From CAZTHM01 sp041946825 (GTDB lineage Bacteria > Acidobacteriota > Terriglobia > UBA7540): a DNA stretch of 64,000 bases. The notes beneath the pieces were generated by a model. That model searched no databases. It saw only the letters and a program-made list of their open reading frames with translations, and was not told the origin of the DNA. Positions 54,900 through 64,000 of the stretch are shown here, in pieces. Position 1 is the first letter of the stretch, and the number at the start of each line of letters is the position of its first letter. Made by a program: the position numbers and the translations under genes. The DNA is taken from the NCBI GenBank assembly GCA_041946825.1, contig JBHGBD010000021.1:1-64000 (forward strand). The letters are read 5' to 3'.

Positions 54900-54903
<4 letters not shown>

Positions 54904-55961
54904 AGGATTCTCAGGACAAAACTTCTGAACCAATCGAATTCCGGCGGGCACTCGTTACGGGTGCGGCAGGTTGCATCGGGCAGCGCCTGGTAAAGCGCCT
55001 GGTGACGGAAGGGTGTCACGTGCATGCGCTCGATGTCAGTGCTGCAGGCCTCCAACAACTTGCCCATGGTATCCCCGAAGGGGCCGTACGTATCTTGCAG
55101 GGCGACCTGAATGACGCCGAAGTTCTAGAGCAAGCCACCGAGGGCGTCGAGGCCGTGTTTCACGCCGCGGCAAAGGTCCACTCAATTCCTCAGAACTCTG
55201 CCGAGGAAGCGGAATTCTTCCGCGTCAACGTTGCAGGAACCGAGTATCTTCTGCGCGCCTGCCAGAAACGTCCTTTGCGCGCTTTTGTCTTCTTCAGCAC
55301 CATTGCGGTTTACGGATCCGGCGACGGACATCCTTTGACGGAAACAACGGCTCTCCGACCCGAAAACGCCTACGCGCAGAGCAAGGTTGAGGCGGAGCGG
55401 CGAGTCCTGGAGTTTCGCGGCCCAGAAGGCATGCGGCCCACGGTTCTACGGATGAGCCTGGTGTATGGCGAGGGCGAACGCGGGAATTTCATCCGAATGC
55501 TTCGCGGCGTGAATTCGGGGCGCTTCCTTCTCATCGGAAGCGGGGAAACAAGAAAGAGCATGATCTACGTCGGAGATGTCGTAGAAGCCGCCCTGCTTGC
55601 GGCACGAAGTCGTGCGGCATGGGGGGAGGTTTTCGTGCTTGCGGATCCAACGGCCTATACCCTGCGTGTTGTGGTAGAAACTTTGGCGAGACACCTCGGC
55701 GCACGCCCTCCCCGGTTCCGATTGCCCATTTCACTTGCGCGGCTGGGGGGGGAAGTGCTCACCCGCCTGGGGCGTGGTTTCGGCGTGCGACCGCCCGTTA
55801 CCCGGAGTGACGTCGACAGGTTGGTAAGCAACACGGTTTGTGATACATCAAAAATCCAAAAAACGCTCGGATACCAGTCACAAGTCGGCCTCGAGGAGGG
55901 TGTCCGGCGCACCGTGCGGTGGTTCCGGGAAGAAGAAGCCAGGCTCAAAAGGAGGCACTAG
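54900..55961 (+). CDS. NAD-dependent epimerase/dehydratase (SDR)
   Basis: 353 residues. VTGAAGCIGQRLVKRL, FFSTIAVYG, and YAQSK (Tyr/Lys) define an extended SDR of the 3-beta-HSD/GalE-like group. It has the build of enzymes that act next to WecA/WbpL-type transferases, such as WbpV-like 4-epimerases/reductases in quinovosamine or fucosamine synthesis. The substrate is not certain. The start is a TTG overlapping the previous stop, with GGGAG upstream. Confidence 0.85.
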
Positions 55962-55964
55962 CCG

Positions 55965-57029
55965 TTGCTCTCGATGGTGTTTTTAGTCAGCGCGCTGGTT
56001 GCTTACGGGGTAACCAAACTCAGCATCGTCCTCTCCTTGCGCCGGGGAGTGCTGGACCTGCCAAACGTTCGCAGTTCCCATTCACAGCCCATGCCGCGCA
56101 TGGGGGGGGTGGGAATCCTCGCAGGTTTTTATGTCGCTGTCGGGGGACTGATTCTCCTCGGACCGCGGGCCGGTCTGGAGTCCGGGTTGCTGACGCGAGA
56201 AACTTTTCTTTTCGCCCTCGCAGGAGCGGGAATGGCGATTATTGGCCTGTGTGATGACCTTTATCACCTCAGCCCGCCCGCGAAATTCCTGATGCAGTTT
56301 GTGCTCGTTGCATGCCTTCTGGCTTTCGGAGCTCGGGTGGACAGCCTCACATTACCTTTCGGAAAGCCTTGCACACTGGGATTTCTCGCCCTTCCGGTCA
56401 CCATGCTTTGGCTAACGGGCTTCGCCAACATTTTCAATTTCATGGATGGGATCAATGGGATGGCTGCGGGTACGGGCGTCGTCTATAGTGGATTGTTCTT
56501 TCTGGTGGCCCGCTCGCAAGGGGACCAGGACCTCGCGACTCTAGCCGTGGTATTGGGGGGAAGCTGCCTGGGATTCCTTTTCCACAATTTCCCGGTGGCA
56601 CGGACCTTCATGGGTGACACGGGCAGCCTGTTCCTGGGCATCGTTTTTGCGCTGTTTGTGGTCCGCCTCCCGCAGCGGTCTTCCAATCCGGCCTCGCTTG
56701 TGGCTCTCTTGTTGGGGACCTCAATTTACCTATGGGACAGTGGTTTCACGCTTCTCCGGCGACTCAAGGCGCGGGAAAACATCTTCCTGGCGCACCGGAG
56801 CCACCTCTACCAGAGGTTGGTTCAAGCCGGGCTGACTCATGTTAAAGTAACGGCCTTGTATGTGTCGCTGCAAGCTCTTATGGGAGTATTCGCCTTTATT
56901 TATCTCTCGAGCTCGGATTTCGCCCGCTTGGGAATTTTAGTTGTCGCTGGGCTGCTTCTCGCGGGATTGACTGGCTTTGTCTATTGGCTTGAACTCCGGC
57001 AGGGGGCAAAGAAGGCCACCGCGATGTAG
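55965..57029 (+). CDS. Polyprenyl-phosphate sugar-1-phosphate transferase (WecA/WbpL type)
   Basis: 354 residues with about 10-11 membrane spans. It loads the first sugar phosphate onto undecaprenyl phosphate and so starts the repeat unit. LCDDLYHLSP (catalytic Asp pair), NIFNFMDGINGMAAG, FMGDTGSLFLG and HRSHLYQRL are the MraY/WecA-family motifs, with the His-rich loop closest to WbpL. The start is a TTG nine bases after GGAGG; the ATG three codons later is less well spaced. Confidence 0.92.
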   Translation: MLSMVFLVSALVAYGVTKLSIVLSLRRGVLDLPNVRSSHSQPMPRMGGVGILAGFYVAVGGLILLGPRAGLESGLLTRETFLFALAGAGMAIIGLCDDLYHLSPPAKFLMQFVLVACLLAFGARVDSLTLPFGKPCTLGFLALPVTMLWLTGFANIFNFMDGINGMAAGTGVVYSGLFFLVARSQGDQDLATLAVVLGGSCLGFLFHNFPVARTFMGDTGSLFLGIVFALFVVRLPQRSSNPASLVALLLGTSIYLWDSGFTLLRRLKARENIFLAHRSHLYQRLVQAGLTHVKVTALYVSLQALMGVFAFIYLSSSDFARLGILVVAGLLLAGLTGFVYWLELRQGAKKATAM

Positions 57030-57064
57030 GGTGACATGGGCTTTCATGAGAGAGCTTCAGATCT

Positions 57065-58996
57065 ATGAATAAACCCAGGTTCGATTTATATACTCGGAAC
57101 AACCAGCTCATCGTCGATGGGATCATTTTCGCAACTTCATTCGCACTCGCCTATGCGATCCGATTCGAAGGCATTCCACAGTGGCCTTTTTTGAAACAGT
57201 TCCTGATTTGGGCGCCTTATCTTGTGGCATTCCGGCTCTATGTCAACTGGAAGGTGGGAGTCTACCGGTTCATCTGGAGGTACGTCTCACTCCCGGACGC
57301 GATTGCCATTACTCGAGCCCTTTGCGTCCCATCGGCGTGTTTGTTGGCGCTGCGGCTTCTTTATCCGGGTTGGGCGGTCTTTGCCGGGCGCCTGAAAATC
57401 TCGCTGACAGTGATTGCCCTAGAATTTCTCCTGTCTGTGGTGGGCTGTTTGGGGGCCAGGGCGCTGCGCCGGATCCTCTATCAGCGTCAGGCCGGGCGGA
57501 CAGGCGAGGTGGCTAAGGTACGGCAGGTATTACTCGTCGGGGCAGGCCGCGCGGGCGTCATGGTGGCCAAGGAGCTATCTGCCAATCCCCACGTCCGGCT
57601 CGTAGGATTCTTAGATGACGATCCCAAGAAAACCGGTGCCGTGATCAATGGGGTGCGCGTCTTGGGCCCGTTGGATTCACTCCCTTCCGTCGTGGCTCGG
57701 AATGACGTCGAAGAAGTGGTTATCTGCATTCCCAGGCCGCCCAGGACCTTATTGAAGCGCGTTTGGGCACTGTGCGAAAACCTGGCCCTGCCGGCCAAGA
57801 TCGTTCCCACGCTGGAAGAAGTCTTGCAGGGCAAAGTGAATATCGCGGCGTTTCGTGACGTGCAGATGGCCGACCTGCTGGGCCGGGAAACCATCGAAGG
57901 GAGCGAAGCGGCGGGCGATCTCGCCCAGATCTACACCGGCGCGCGCATCCTGATTACGGGTGCGGGCGGATCGATAGGCTCCGAACTTGCCAGGCAGTTG
58001 TTCCAGTTGAAGCCGGCGCAACTCGTGCTTTTGGATAAGGACGAAAACGGCCTCAATGATATCTTCGTGCGGTTGGGGTCGAACGCCGGGGGACCAGGAG
58101 TTCATCCGGTGGTAGCGGATATCCGGTTCCGAGAACGCCTCCAGGGCATCTTCACGCGCTTTCGGCCGGAGGTGGTTTTCCACGCCGCCGCGCATAAGCA
58201 CGTCCCACTCATGGAAATGAATCCGTGTGAAGCGATTCTCAACAACGTCGTTGGGACCCGCAACTTGGTCGAGCTTTCCGGCGCGTTCGGTGTTTCGCAA
58301 TTTGTCTTCATTTCGACCGACAAGGCGGTGAGACCCACTTCCATCATGGGCGCCAGCAAGCGGGTCTGCGAGATGGTTGTCCAGGCTCATGCTCAAAACG
58401 GCAGCACTCACTTTTCCTGCGTCCGGTTCGGAAACGTGATGGGAAGCCGCGGAAGCGTGATTCCGCTGTTTCAACAGCAAATCGCCCGGGGCGGTCCAGT
58501 GACCGTCACCCATCCGGACGTGCAACGCTTCTTGATGACGATTCCCGAGGCGGTGCGCCTGGTCATCCAGGCTGGCACGTTGGGAAACGCCGGGGAAATC
58601 TTCATCCTCGATATGGGAGACCCGGTCCCGATTCTGGACTTGGCGCGCGACCTGATCGAGTTGTCAGGCCTTCGCCCGGGGCAAGACATCCAGATCGAGG
58701 TGACTCAATTGCGTCCGGGCGAAAAGTTGACCGAAGAACTGATCGATGGCGCCACCGAACAGCTTCTTCCCACTCGTTTCGAGAAGATTCGCGTGGTCAC
58801 CGGCCAGCCGGTTGCTCCGTCGTTGGTGGCCGAGAAACTCGTGGCGCTGGAGAAGGCAGCCCGTGCGGAAGCCGCGCAGGACATTTACCGCATCCTTCGC
58901 GAACTCGACATCGGCTTCACCGCGAATGGTGTCCCTCCTCAGGTTGCTGAAATTGCCGGCATACGCGAATCGGTCTCCCGGGCAAAGCCCGCCTGA
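57065..58996 (+). CDS. WbpM/FlaA1-like UDP-GlcNAc 4,6-dehydratase
   Basis: 643 residues, near WbpM size. Four N-terminal membrane spans, a Rossmann-like domain (LLVGAGRAGVMVA, about 158-170) and a C-terminal SDR (LITGAGGSIGSELA, about 295). STDKAVRPTSIMGASKR carries the Met-x3-Lys that replaces Tyr-x3-Lys in this inverting dehydratase branch. Product is a UDP-4-keto-6-deoxy-HexNAc, the precursor of quinovosamine or fucosamine, in line with the SDR and WecA-like neighbours. Confidence 0.93.
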   Translation: MNKPRFDLYTRNNQLIVDGIIFATSFALAYAIRFEGIPQWPFLKQFLIWAPYLVAFRLYVNWKVGVYRFIWRYVSLPDAIAITRALCVPSACLLALRLLYPGWAVFAGRLKISLTVIALEFLLSVVGCLGARALRRILYQRQAGRTGEVAKVRQVLLVGAGRAGVMVAKELSANPHVRLVGFLDDDPKKTGAVINGVRVLGPLDSLPSVVARNDVEEVVICIPRPPRTLLKRVWALCENLALPAKIVPTLEEVLQGKVNIAAFRDVQMADLLGRETIEGSEAAGDLAQIYTGARILITGAGGSIGSELARQLFQLKPAQLVLLDKDENGLNDIFVRLGSNAGGPGVHPVVADIRFRERLQGIFTRFRPEVVFHAAAHKHVPLMEMNPCEAILNNVVGTRNLVELSGAFGVSQFVFISTDKAVRPTSIMGASKRVCEMVVQAHAQNGSTHFSCVRFGNVMGSRGSVIPLFQQQIARGGPVTVTHPDVQRFLMTIPEAVRLVIQAGTLGNAGEIFILDMGDPVPILDLARDLIELSGLRPGQDIQIEVTQLRPGEKLTEELIDGATEQLLPTRFEKIRVVTGQPVAPSLVAEKLVALEKAARAEAAQDIYRILRELDIGFTANGVPPQVAEIAGIRESVSRAKPA

Positions 58997-59096
58997 AAGG
59001 GAACGCTGAGAAGGGAACCATTGGGCCTGAGCATGTTGGAAGCGTGCCTGAAATAGGCACCTGATTAGGTTGAACGAAAGGGGCGTTCAAGGATTC

Positions 59097-59843
59097 ATGA
59101 AAGGTGTCATCTTAGCTGGTGGACTCGGAACACGGCTCCTCCCTCTGACGCGGGTAACGAATAAGCATTTGCTGCCTGTATTCAATCGCCCGATGATCTT
59201 CTACCCTATCCAGACACTGGTTGACGCGGGCGTGCGGGACATCCTGGTGGTGACGGGCGGCCAGGATGCCGGGGACTTCCTGCGGCTCCTGGGTAATGGC
59301 AAGGACTTCGGGCTCAAGCACATTAACTACACCTACCAGGAGGGCGAAGGTGGCATTGCTGATGCCCTCCGCCTCGCCGAGCACTTTGCCGACGCTCAAC
59401 CGGTCTGCGTCGTTTTGGGTGACAACATAATTGAGACTAACATCACTGCCGCCTGTGAAAAGTTCCAAAGGCAGCCGAAAGGCGCGCACATCATCCTCAA
59501 GGAAGTTCCCGACCCGGAGCGCTTTGGCGTCCCGGTGTTTGACAGTGACCGCATCATTCGCATCGAGGAAAAGCCGAAGGAGCCGCAGTCGCGTTACGCG
59601 GTCATCGGCATCTACATGTATGACGCCACGGTCTTCGACCGCATTCGAAAGCTCAAGCCGTCGGGGCGGGGGGAATTTGAGATTACCGACGTCAATAACC
59701 AGTACCTTGCAGACGGCACGCTTACCTACAGTATTCTGAATGGATGGTGGACGGACGCAGGAACATTTGAATCGCTGTGTCGTGCCACCAATCTGGTTGC
59801 CCAGGGCGGAGCCAATAAGACGGACATTCCCGGCACCATATAG
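59097..59843 (+). CDS. rmlA: Glucose-1-phosphate thymidylyltransferase, short RmlA type
   Basis: 248 residues, belonging to the shorter RmlA-like group (canonical RmlA is about 290). ILAGGLGTRLLPLT, KHLLPVFNRPMIFYP, VVLGDNI (metal Asp) and IRIEEKP are in order. It makes dTDP-glucose, or another NDP-sugar. The ATG at 59097 begins the fold at once; a TTG at 59070 is possible. RmlB and RmlD were not found in the window, RmlC is at 62493. Confidence 0.85.
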   Translation: MKGVILAGGLGTRLLPLTRVTNKHLLPVFNRPMIFYPIQTLVDAGVRDILVVTGGQDAGDFLRLLGNGKDFGLKHINYTYQEGEGGIADALRLAEHFADAQPVCVVLGDNIIETNITAACEKFQRQPKGAHIILKEVPDPERFGVPVFDSDRIIRIEEKPKEPQSRYAVIGIYMYDATVFDRIRKLKPSGRGEFEITDVNNQYLADGTLTYSILNGWWTDAGTFESLCRATNLVAQGGANKTDIPGTI

Positions 59844-60181
59844 AGAATCCCCATCAAGCGGCTCGATGGAGAACGAAGCAAGGCATGTCTGCGCTCCCGG
59901 GCGGACCGCACGGGCAAGGCGGACAGTCAGAGTACGTGCGACAGGACATCGGCTCGAAGCATGTGTAAGGGGGCGCCAATAATTTGATCGACCCTCATTG
60001 ACTCGCCGCACTGCGACCGGTTGACGCAAGTCAAAATACTCTCTCAATTTATATGTAACAAGGACAAAAACTCGCTATCCTTTCCGCTGCCAAATCGGTT
60101 ACACTCACATCACGAAGCAAGGGAAAATCCTCAATCCAATTGTCGTGCGGGCTTGATTCGCACGGAAGGGAAAAAACATTG
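59844..60181 (+). other. Gap before the sulfotransferase-like gene
   Basis: 338 bases, AT-rich at 60030-60110. TTGACG (60021-60026) stands without a well-spaced -10, and TATATG follows. A short inverted CCATC/GATGG pair lies right after rmlA. GGAAGGGAAAAAA provides a ribosome site for 60182. No gene is seen. Confidence 0.4.
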
Positions 60182-62263
60182 ATGAGCCGAATTTCGCCTC
60201 GGACTTTGATTCTGGCGGTGCTGTTTCTGCCAGGGATGATCTTCATGACTAATTGTGGGCAGGACGCGGGGAATACCGCGCCGCCCCCCGCAACCGTGTC
60301 GATGTTTCCTCGTTCTGCCAACGTTTTCGTGAACGAAAAGGTTCAGTTTGGGGCCTATTCAGCAGGAGCATCGTTCACCTGGTCAGTCAATGGGGCAGTG
60401 GGTGGAGATAATACTGTCGGTACAATCACGTCCGGCGGTCTCTACACTGCTCCTGCAGTTCCCCCATCAGGCTCGGTGACGGTCGAGGCTACCTCGACCG
60501 CGGACGCCAGCGTTCGTGGGACTGCGGCCGTTACGGTGACCAATCCCCTTCCTGTGGTTACCTCGGTTTCACCAGCCACGATCCTGGTGGGAAGTGGCGA
60601 CACCGTGATCACAATCCTGGGCAGCCATTTCCTGCCTTCGACTTCTGTAACCTTGGGAACTCAGAATTTGGTCGTAACATATTGGAGCAGTACCCAACTG
60701 ACGGCAGTCGTTCCAAGTGCTCTCTTAGCCGCTTCTTCGGCCAGCACGATTTCGGTGTCGACCCCTTCGCCGGGTGGGGGGTCCGACAACTCGGCGATTC
60801 TCAGCGTCATGGCGGCCGGCGTCGTCACGGCCACAAACCATCCCCTGGTCGCCAAGTACTCGATATCCCTTCCGCGCGACGGTGAAGTGACGGTCGAGTT
60901 CGGCCCTGACGCGAATTACGGGAGGCGCACCTGGACTCGCCCTGCTCCCGCGGGAGGCGGACAGGTCGACATCCTTGTAGCCGGGATGAGGCAGTTTAGT
61001 ACGTATCACATGCGGGCCACCGTCGAATTCCCCGAGGGCACGCAATTCGTGGACGTCGATCATAGCTTTAACACTGGCGGACTGCCGCCCGAGCGGGTTC
61101 CGCAGACTACGGTTTCCTACCCCAATCCGGGTACCATCAACGGAGGTGTTGAACTTCTCGACCTCGCAGACACCAGTACCACCTCCCCCCTTATTCAAGC
61201 TGCCGTTACCGACCTCGACGGCAGTCTGATTTGGTATTACGATTTCCCCATCAGCCCCTATGGCATCCCGTTTCCCATCAGACAGCTGCCTGACGGAAAT
61301 ATGCTTCTCAATCTTTCGCCCGGACCGGGCGGGCCGGTAACACCGGGAATCGTGCGTGAAGTCGATCTGGAGGGAAACACGGTGTGGGAGATTTCGGGAG
61401 ATGAGGTGAACGCCCGTCTCGCCACGGCGGGATTCAATCTCCAACTCGATGCCATCCATCACGACGTCATCAAGCTCCCCAATGGCCATGTGATCCTCCT
61501 CGTCTATTCAACTCGAACCTTCACCGATTTGCCCGGCTACCCCGGCGACACGGTAGTGGTGGGAGACCAAGTGGTTGACCTCGATACGAACCTTAATCCT
61601 GTCTGGGTCTGGGATTCCTTTGATCACATGGACGTCAACCGTCACCCCATGGCGTTTCCTGATTGGACGCACGGAAACGCCCTCGCGTATTCGCCGGACG
61701 ATGGGAACCTGCTGGTCTCATTCCGGCATCAGCATTGGGTCATCAAGATCGATTATCGCGACGGGCAAGGGACGGGCGACATCCTTTGGCGGTTAGGCTA
61801 CCAAGGGGATTTCACGATGCTTAATGCCGGACCCGAAGGGTGGAACTACGGCCAGCACTTCCCTATCATTGTGAGCCCTAACTCCACAGGGGTCTTCGAT
61901 CTGTCCTTATTTGACAACGGAAACAATCGCGTCTTGGATACGAACGGAACGATCTGCGGGACCACGGGGAACCCGCCTTGTTATAGCCGGGCTCCGATCT
62001 TCCAAATCGATGAAGTCAACAAGACGGTCCAGCTGTTGTTCGACGGAAAGTTGCCCGCCTTTTCGGCGGCAATTGGTAGCGTGTCGGTCTTCGGCAATGG
62101 CAACGTAGAGGCCGATATGGGATTTCTGTACCCCGCGCCTATCCGGGTGGTGGAGATGACCCAGGAAGCTTCCCCTAAGATCCTATGGGAACTCGATATC
62201 AGTGGACAGCGTGCGTACCGCGCGTATCGCATTCCCAGCCTGTATCCAGGGGTTCAGTGGTAG
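60182..62263 (+). CDS. Arylsulfotransferase (ASST)-like lipoprotein
   Basis: 693 residues. A lipobox FMTNC with Cys25 makes it a lipoprotein. Then two beta modules: an Ig-like repeat (FTWSVNG...GLYTAPA) and an IPT/TIG domain (VTSVSPATILVGSGD). The main domain has repeated propeller strands with IHHDVIKLPNGH (H426/H427) and DWTHGNALAYSPDDGN, the conserved His segments of arylsulfate sulfotransferases, which move sulfate between phenols without PAPS. Start 60182 is chosen since the signal peptide begins there. In this locus it might modify the polymer, which is speculation. Confidence 0.8.
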   Translation: MSRISPRTLILAVLFLPGMIFMTNCGQDAGNTAPPPATVSMFPRSANVFVNEKVQFGAYSAGASFTWSVNGAVGGDNTVGTITSGGLYTAPAVPPSGSVTVEATSTADASVRGTAAVTVTNPLPVVTSVSPATILVGSGDTVITILGSHFLPSTSVTLGTQNLVVTYWSSTQLTAVVPSALLAASSASTISVSTPSPGGGSDNSAILSVMAAGVVTATNHPLVAKYSISLPRDGEVTVEFGPDANYGRRTWTRPAPAGGGQVDILVAGMRQFSTYHMRATVEFPEGTQFVDVDHSFNTGGLPPERVPQTTVSYPNPGTINGGVELLDLADTSTTSPLIQAAVTDLDGSLIWYYDFPISPYGIPFPIRQLPDGNMLLNLSPGPGGPVTPGIVREVDLEGNTVWEISGDEVNARLATAGFNLQLDAIHHDVIKLPNGHVILLVYSTRTFTDLPGYPGDTVVVGDQVVDLDTNLNPVWVWDSFDHMDVNRHPMAFPDWTHGNALAYSPDDGNLLVSFRHQHWVIKIDYRDGQGTGDILWRLGYQGDFTMLNAGPEGWNYGQHFPIIVSPNSTGVFDLSLFDNGNNRVLDTNGTICGTTGNPPCYSRAPIFQIDEVNKTVQLLFDGKLPAFSAAIGSVSVFGNGNVEADMGFLYPAPIRVVEMTQEASPKILWELDISGQRAYRAYRIPSLYPGVQW

Positions 62264-62492
62264 GGACGCAGTTCGGTGAGAGCGGCCGGATTGCACCCAT
62301 GTCTTTTGGTTAGTCTTTATTTGATCGAACGAGAAGGCTGATTTTGGAGGCGTCGCGAGGATCTTGCTCCTTACGACTCCTTTCTTTCTGTCAGGCATTT
62401 AGGTCCTGATCGAGCAGGACAAATAGCATCGTGCACAAGGAGGGAATGTCAGCCTCCGCCCTCAGCCCCGGCAACGTGCTACGGTGGGTCTA

Positions 62493-63122
62493 TCAGAGCT
62501 CAGGCGACCTCGACGAAAGTTCGCCGGGCTTGGGCAATACCTTTGGCCCACTCTGATACTTCAGGGCTTCGGATTGAGGCGAGGCAAGCCACTGAGCAAG
62601 GCTTTGGGCGTTTCGGTCCCTCTCGGAGAGAGTGTGTTCCCCGACCTTCGGCCACTGGATCCCGATTTCCGGATCGTCGAACCTGATTCCGGACTCACCC
62701 TGGCGGCTATAGAGGGCTGTGCACTTGTACTGGACCTCCGCGTAGTCAGAGAGAACGCACAGGCCGCGAGCAAATCCTGGCGGCGCCCAAACCAGCTTCT
62801 TGTTTTCCGCTGAGACCTCCAGGCCAAACCATTTGCCCAGGGTGGGTGAGCCCCTGCGAATGTCCACGCTCACCAGAAAGGCGCTGCCGACGGAAACCCG
62901 CATCAGCTTGCCCATTGGCGGGTCCCACTGGAAATGCAGCCCCCGGATCACCCCTTTTTTTGACCGAGAGTGATTATCCTGAACAAATGCCTGCGGAAGG
63001 CCGAGGCTTCTGAAAATGTCCGCGCGATATGTTTCCAGAAAGAACCCCCGCTCGTCCTCGATGACTTCGGGGGCGATAACCACAATTTCGTCCAAATGTG
63101 TCGACTCAATTCGAAATCCCAT
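62493..63122 (-). CDS. rmlC: dTDP-4-dehydrorhamnose 3,5-epimerase
   Basis: 209 residues. DERGFFLETYR, FVQDNHSRSKKGVIRGLHFQ, with the catalytic His, and the VWAPPGFARGLCVLSD turn are canonical RmlC. It epimerises C3 and C5 of the keto sugar on the way to dTDP-L-rhamnose. It is the only minus-strand gene in the right half of the exopolysaccharide locus, transcribed toward the sulfotransferase-like gene across a 229-base gap. Confidence 0.94.
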   Translation of the reverse strand: MGFRIESTHLDEIVVIAPEVIEDERGFFLETYRADIFRSLGLPQAFVQDNHSRSKKGVIRGLHFQWDPPMGKLMRVSVGSAFLVSVDIRRGSPTLGKWFGLEVSAENKKLVWAPPGFARGLCVLSDYAEVQYKCTALYSRQGESGIRFDDPEIGIQWPKVGEHTLSERDRNAQSLAQWLASPQSEALKYQSGPKVLPKPGELSSRSPEL

Positions 63123-63451
63123 CTCTTGGTATCACCCTGAACATGAAATTCCAACGTGCCGGTGGAGGCAGTAGTACTTCATCGCATCGCATTTTGCCTT
63201 CCGAGCTACACGGGAGAGAAGATTCTAGCGGAATTGGTGGATTTTGTGGCAGTTTTCTGTTCTGACGCATTGATTCTTTTGTGGGCAGCCGATTAGTACA
63301 CGCTCGTTCGGGGCTCCGGAGCCAACAAACGCCCCCTGTGGTAGAATGCCGGTTTGATATCGGCGGACCGGCAGCGGCTGATGATTGGCCAGCCTCCCAT
63401 AGAATTTAGAAAGAGGAATGGCCCCTCGCGCTTTCGAAGCCCCAAAAACCC
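63123..63451 (+). promoter_or_regulatory. Divergent gap with candidate promoter and palindrome
   Basis: A TAGAAT (63342-63347, five of six -10 bases) lies about 105 bases before the glycosyltransferase. At its -35 position there is a perfect 12-bp palindrome GGCTCCGGAGCC (63312-63323) instead of a good -35, suggesting an activator or repressor site. The rest of the 329 bases has no gene. Confidence 0.35.
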
Positions 63452-64000
63452 ATGAGCGATATTTCCAGCCCCGCGGTCAGTGTCTCTGCATTTTTCCCGG
63501 CATTCAATGATGCAGAGAACCTCCAGGTCTTGGTGCCAAAAGCGGAAGAAACACTGGGTCGACTCGCCGATGACTTTGAGATTATCGTGATCGATGATGG
63601 GAGCACCGATCACACCTCCCGCGTGCTGGAATCCCTTCAGCAACAATGCTCCAACCTGCGGGTTGTCCGGCATCCGCGCAACTTGGGATACGGGGCGGCG
63701 CTGCAAAGCGGGTTCCGGAATGCTCGCAAGGAGCTGGTTTTCTACACCGACGGTGATGGGCAATACGACGTTCGCGAGATGGACAGTCTCTTCCCCGCGC
63801 TGTCGCAGGGGCAGGACGTCGTGACGGGTTACAAAATCTGCCGCGCTGACCCGATCCACCGGACGCTGATTGGCAAGCTGTACCATGCCGTGGTCAAAGT
63901 GTTTTTTGGACTGAACGTGCGTGATGTCGACTGTGATTTCCGGCTAATGCGTCGCAAAGTCTTGGAAAGAGTTCCCTTGACCTGTCGGAGCGGGGCCATC
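63452..64000 (+). CDS. Family 2 glycosyltransferase, DPM1-like (partial)
   Basis: The first 183 residues of a gene cut by the window end. VSVSAFFPAFNDAENL, IVIDDGSTDHT, NLGYGAALQSGF and YTDGDGQYD (DxD) and the following VVTGYKICRADP are typical of dolichyl/polyprenyl-phosphate sugar synthases. It would make a polyprenyl-phosphate hexose, or add a sugar to the repeat unit. Start ATG at 63452. Whether C-terminal membrane spans follow cannot be seen. Confidence 0.88.
   Translation, partial: MSDISSPAVSVSAFFPAFNDAENLQVLVPKAEETLGRLADDFEIIVIDDGSTDHTSRVLESLQQQCSNLRVVRHPRNLGYGAALQSGFRNARKELVFYTDGDGQYDVREMDSLFPALSQGQDVVTGYKICRADPIHRTLIGKLYHAVVKVFFGLNVRDVDCDFRLMRRKVLERVPLTCRSGAI

Overview
The window is about 60% GC, densely packed and bacterial. 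The best guess is an Acidobacteriota genome, probably metagenome-assembled. This rests on Gram-negative envelope genes (outer-membrane porin, Wza-type exporter), the mix of zinc-ribbon/FHA, PEGA-kinase and LssY_C proteins, and an inverted TGTCAT-CTGAGC element of a kind I recall from acidobacterial genomes. The phylum is an inference; there is no rRNA or tRNA gene here to confirm it.

Layout. 1-3.5 kb: a heptamer tandem repeat, an MFS transporter, a zinc-ribbon membrane protein and a DHH phosphoesterase. 3.7-18.7 kb: a phospho-signalling island. On the plus strand lie a PP2C phosphatase, a zinc-ribbon/triple-FHA/ABC transporter fusion and a small coiled-coil membrane protein. On the minus strand one operon runs from a PEGA-type Ser/Thr kinase through a coiled-coil secreted protein, an FHA-GAF-adenylate cyclase, a protease-like protein whose catalytic His looks replaced, a PHP-type metallohydrolase and a zinc-ribbon double-FHA protein. 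18.8-21.4 kb: an LssY_C protein and two small proteins. 21.5-24.6 kb: argR-argG-argH behind two candidate ARG boxes. 24.6-30 kb: an unassigned transcript with a strong promoter, a metallophosphoesterase, a porin/cupredoxin pair, and two membrane proteins preceded by two coupled 20-codon micro-ORFs. 30.3-64 kb: a large exopolysaccharide locus cut off by the window end.

The exopolysaccharide locus contains a Wzx/Wzy-type machine: Wza-like exporter, Wzc-like tyrosine kinase, Wzx flippase, polymerase-like membrane protein, and a WecA/WbpL-type initiating transferase. Sugar-nucleotide genes cover a UDP-HexNAc dehydrogenase with a DegT aminotransferase, a GDP-mannose dehydrogenase-like enzyme, a CDP-glucose branch with a C-methyltransferase, Gmd/Rmd for GDP-rhamnose, a WbpM/FlaA1 dehydratase, and RmlA and RmlC. 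There are four glycosyltransferases (the last truncated), a NodB-type deacetylase, a secreted phage-tail-fibre-like protein and an arylsulfotransferase-like lipoprotein. Together they would make, assemble, export and perhaps modify a heteropolysaccharide containing rhamnose, uronic acid and C-methyl-branched deoxyhexose.

No defence system, CRISPR array, integrase or insertion sequence was found. The least ordinary items are the coupled micro-ORFs at 29.9 kb, the dehydrogenase/aminotransferase junction at 31.4 kb that seems to need a non-standard start, the protease-like protein at 13 kb, the CDP-branched-sugar operon, and the tail-fibre-like secreted protein.
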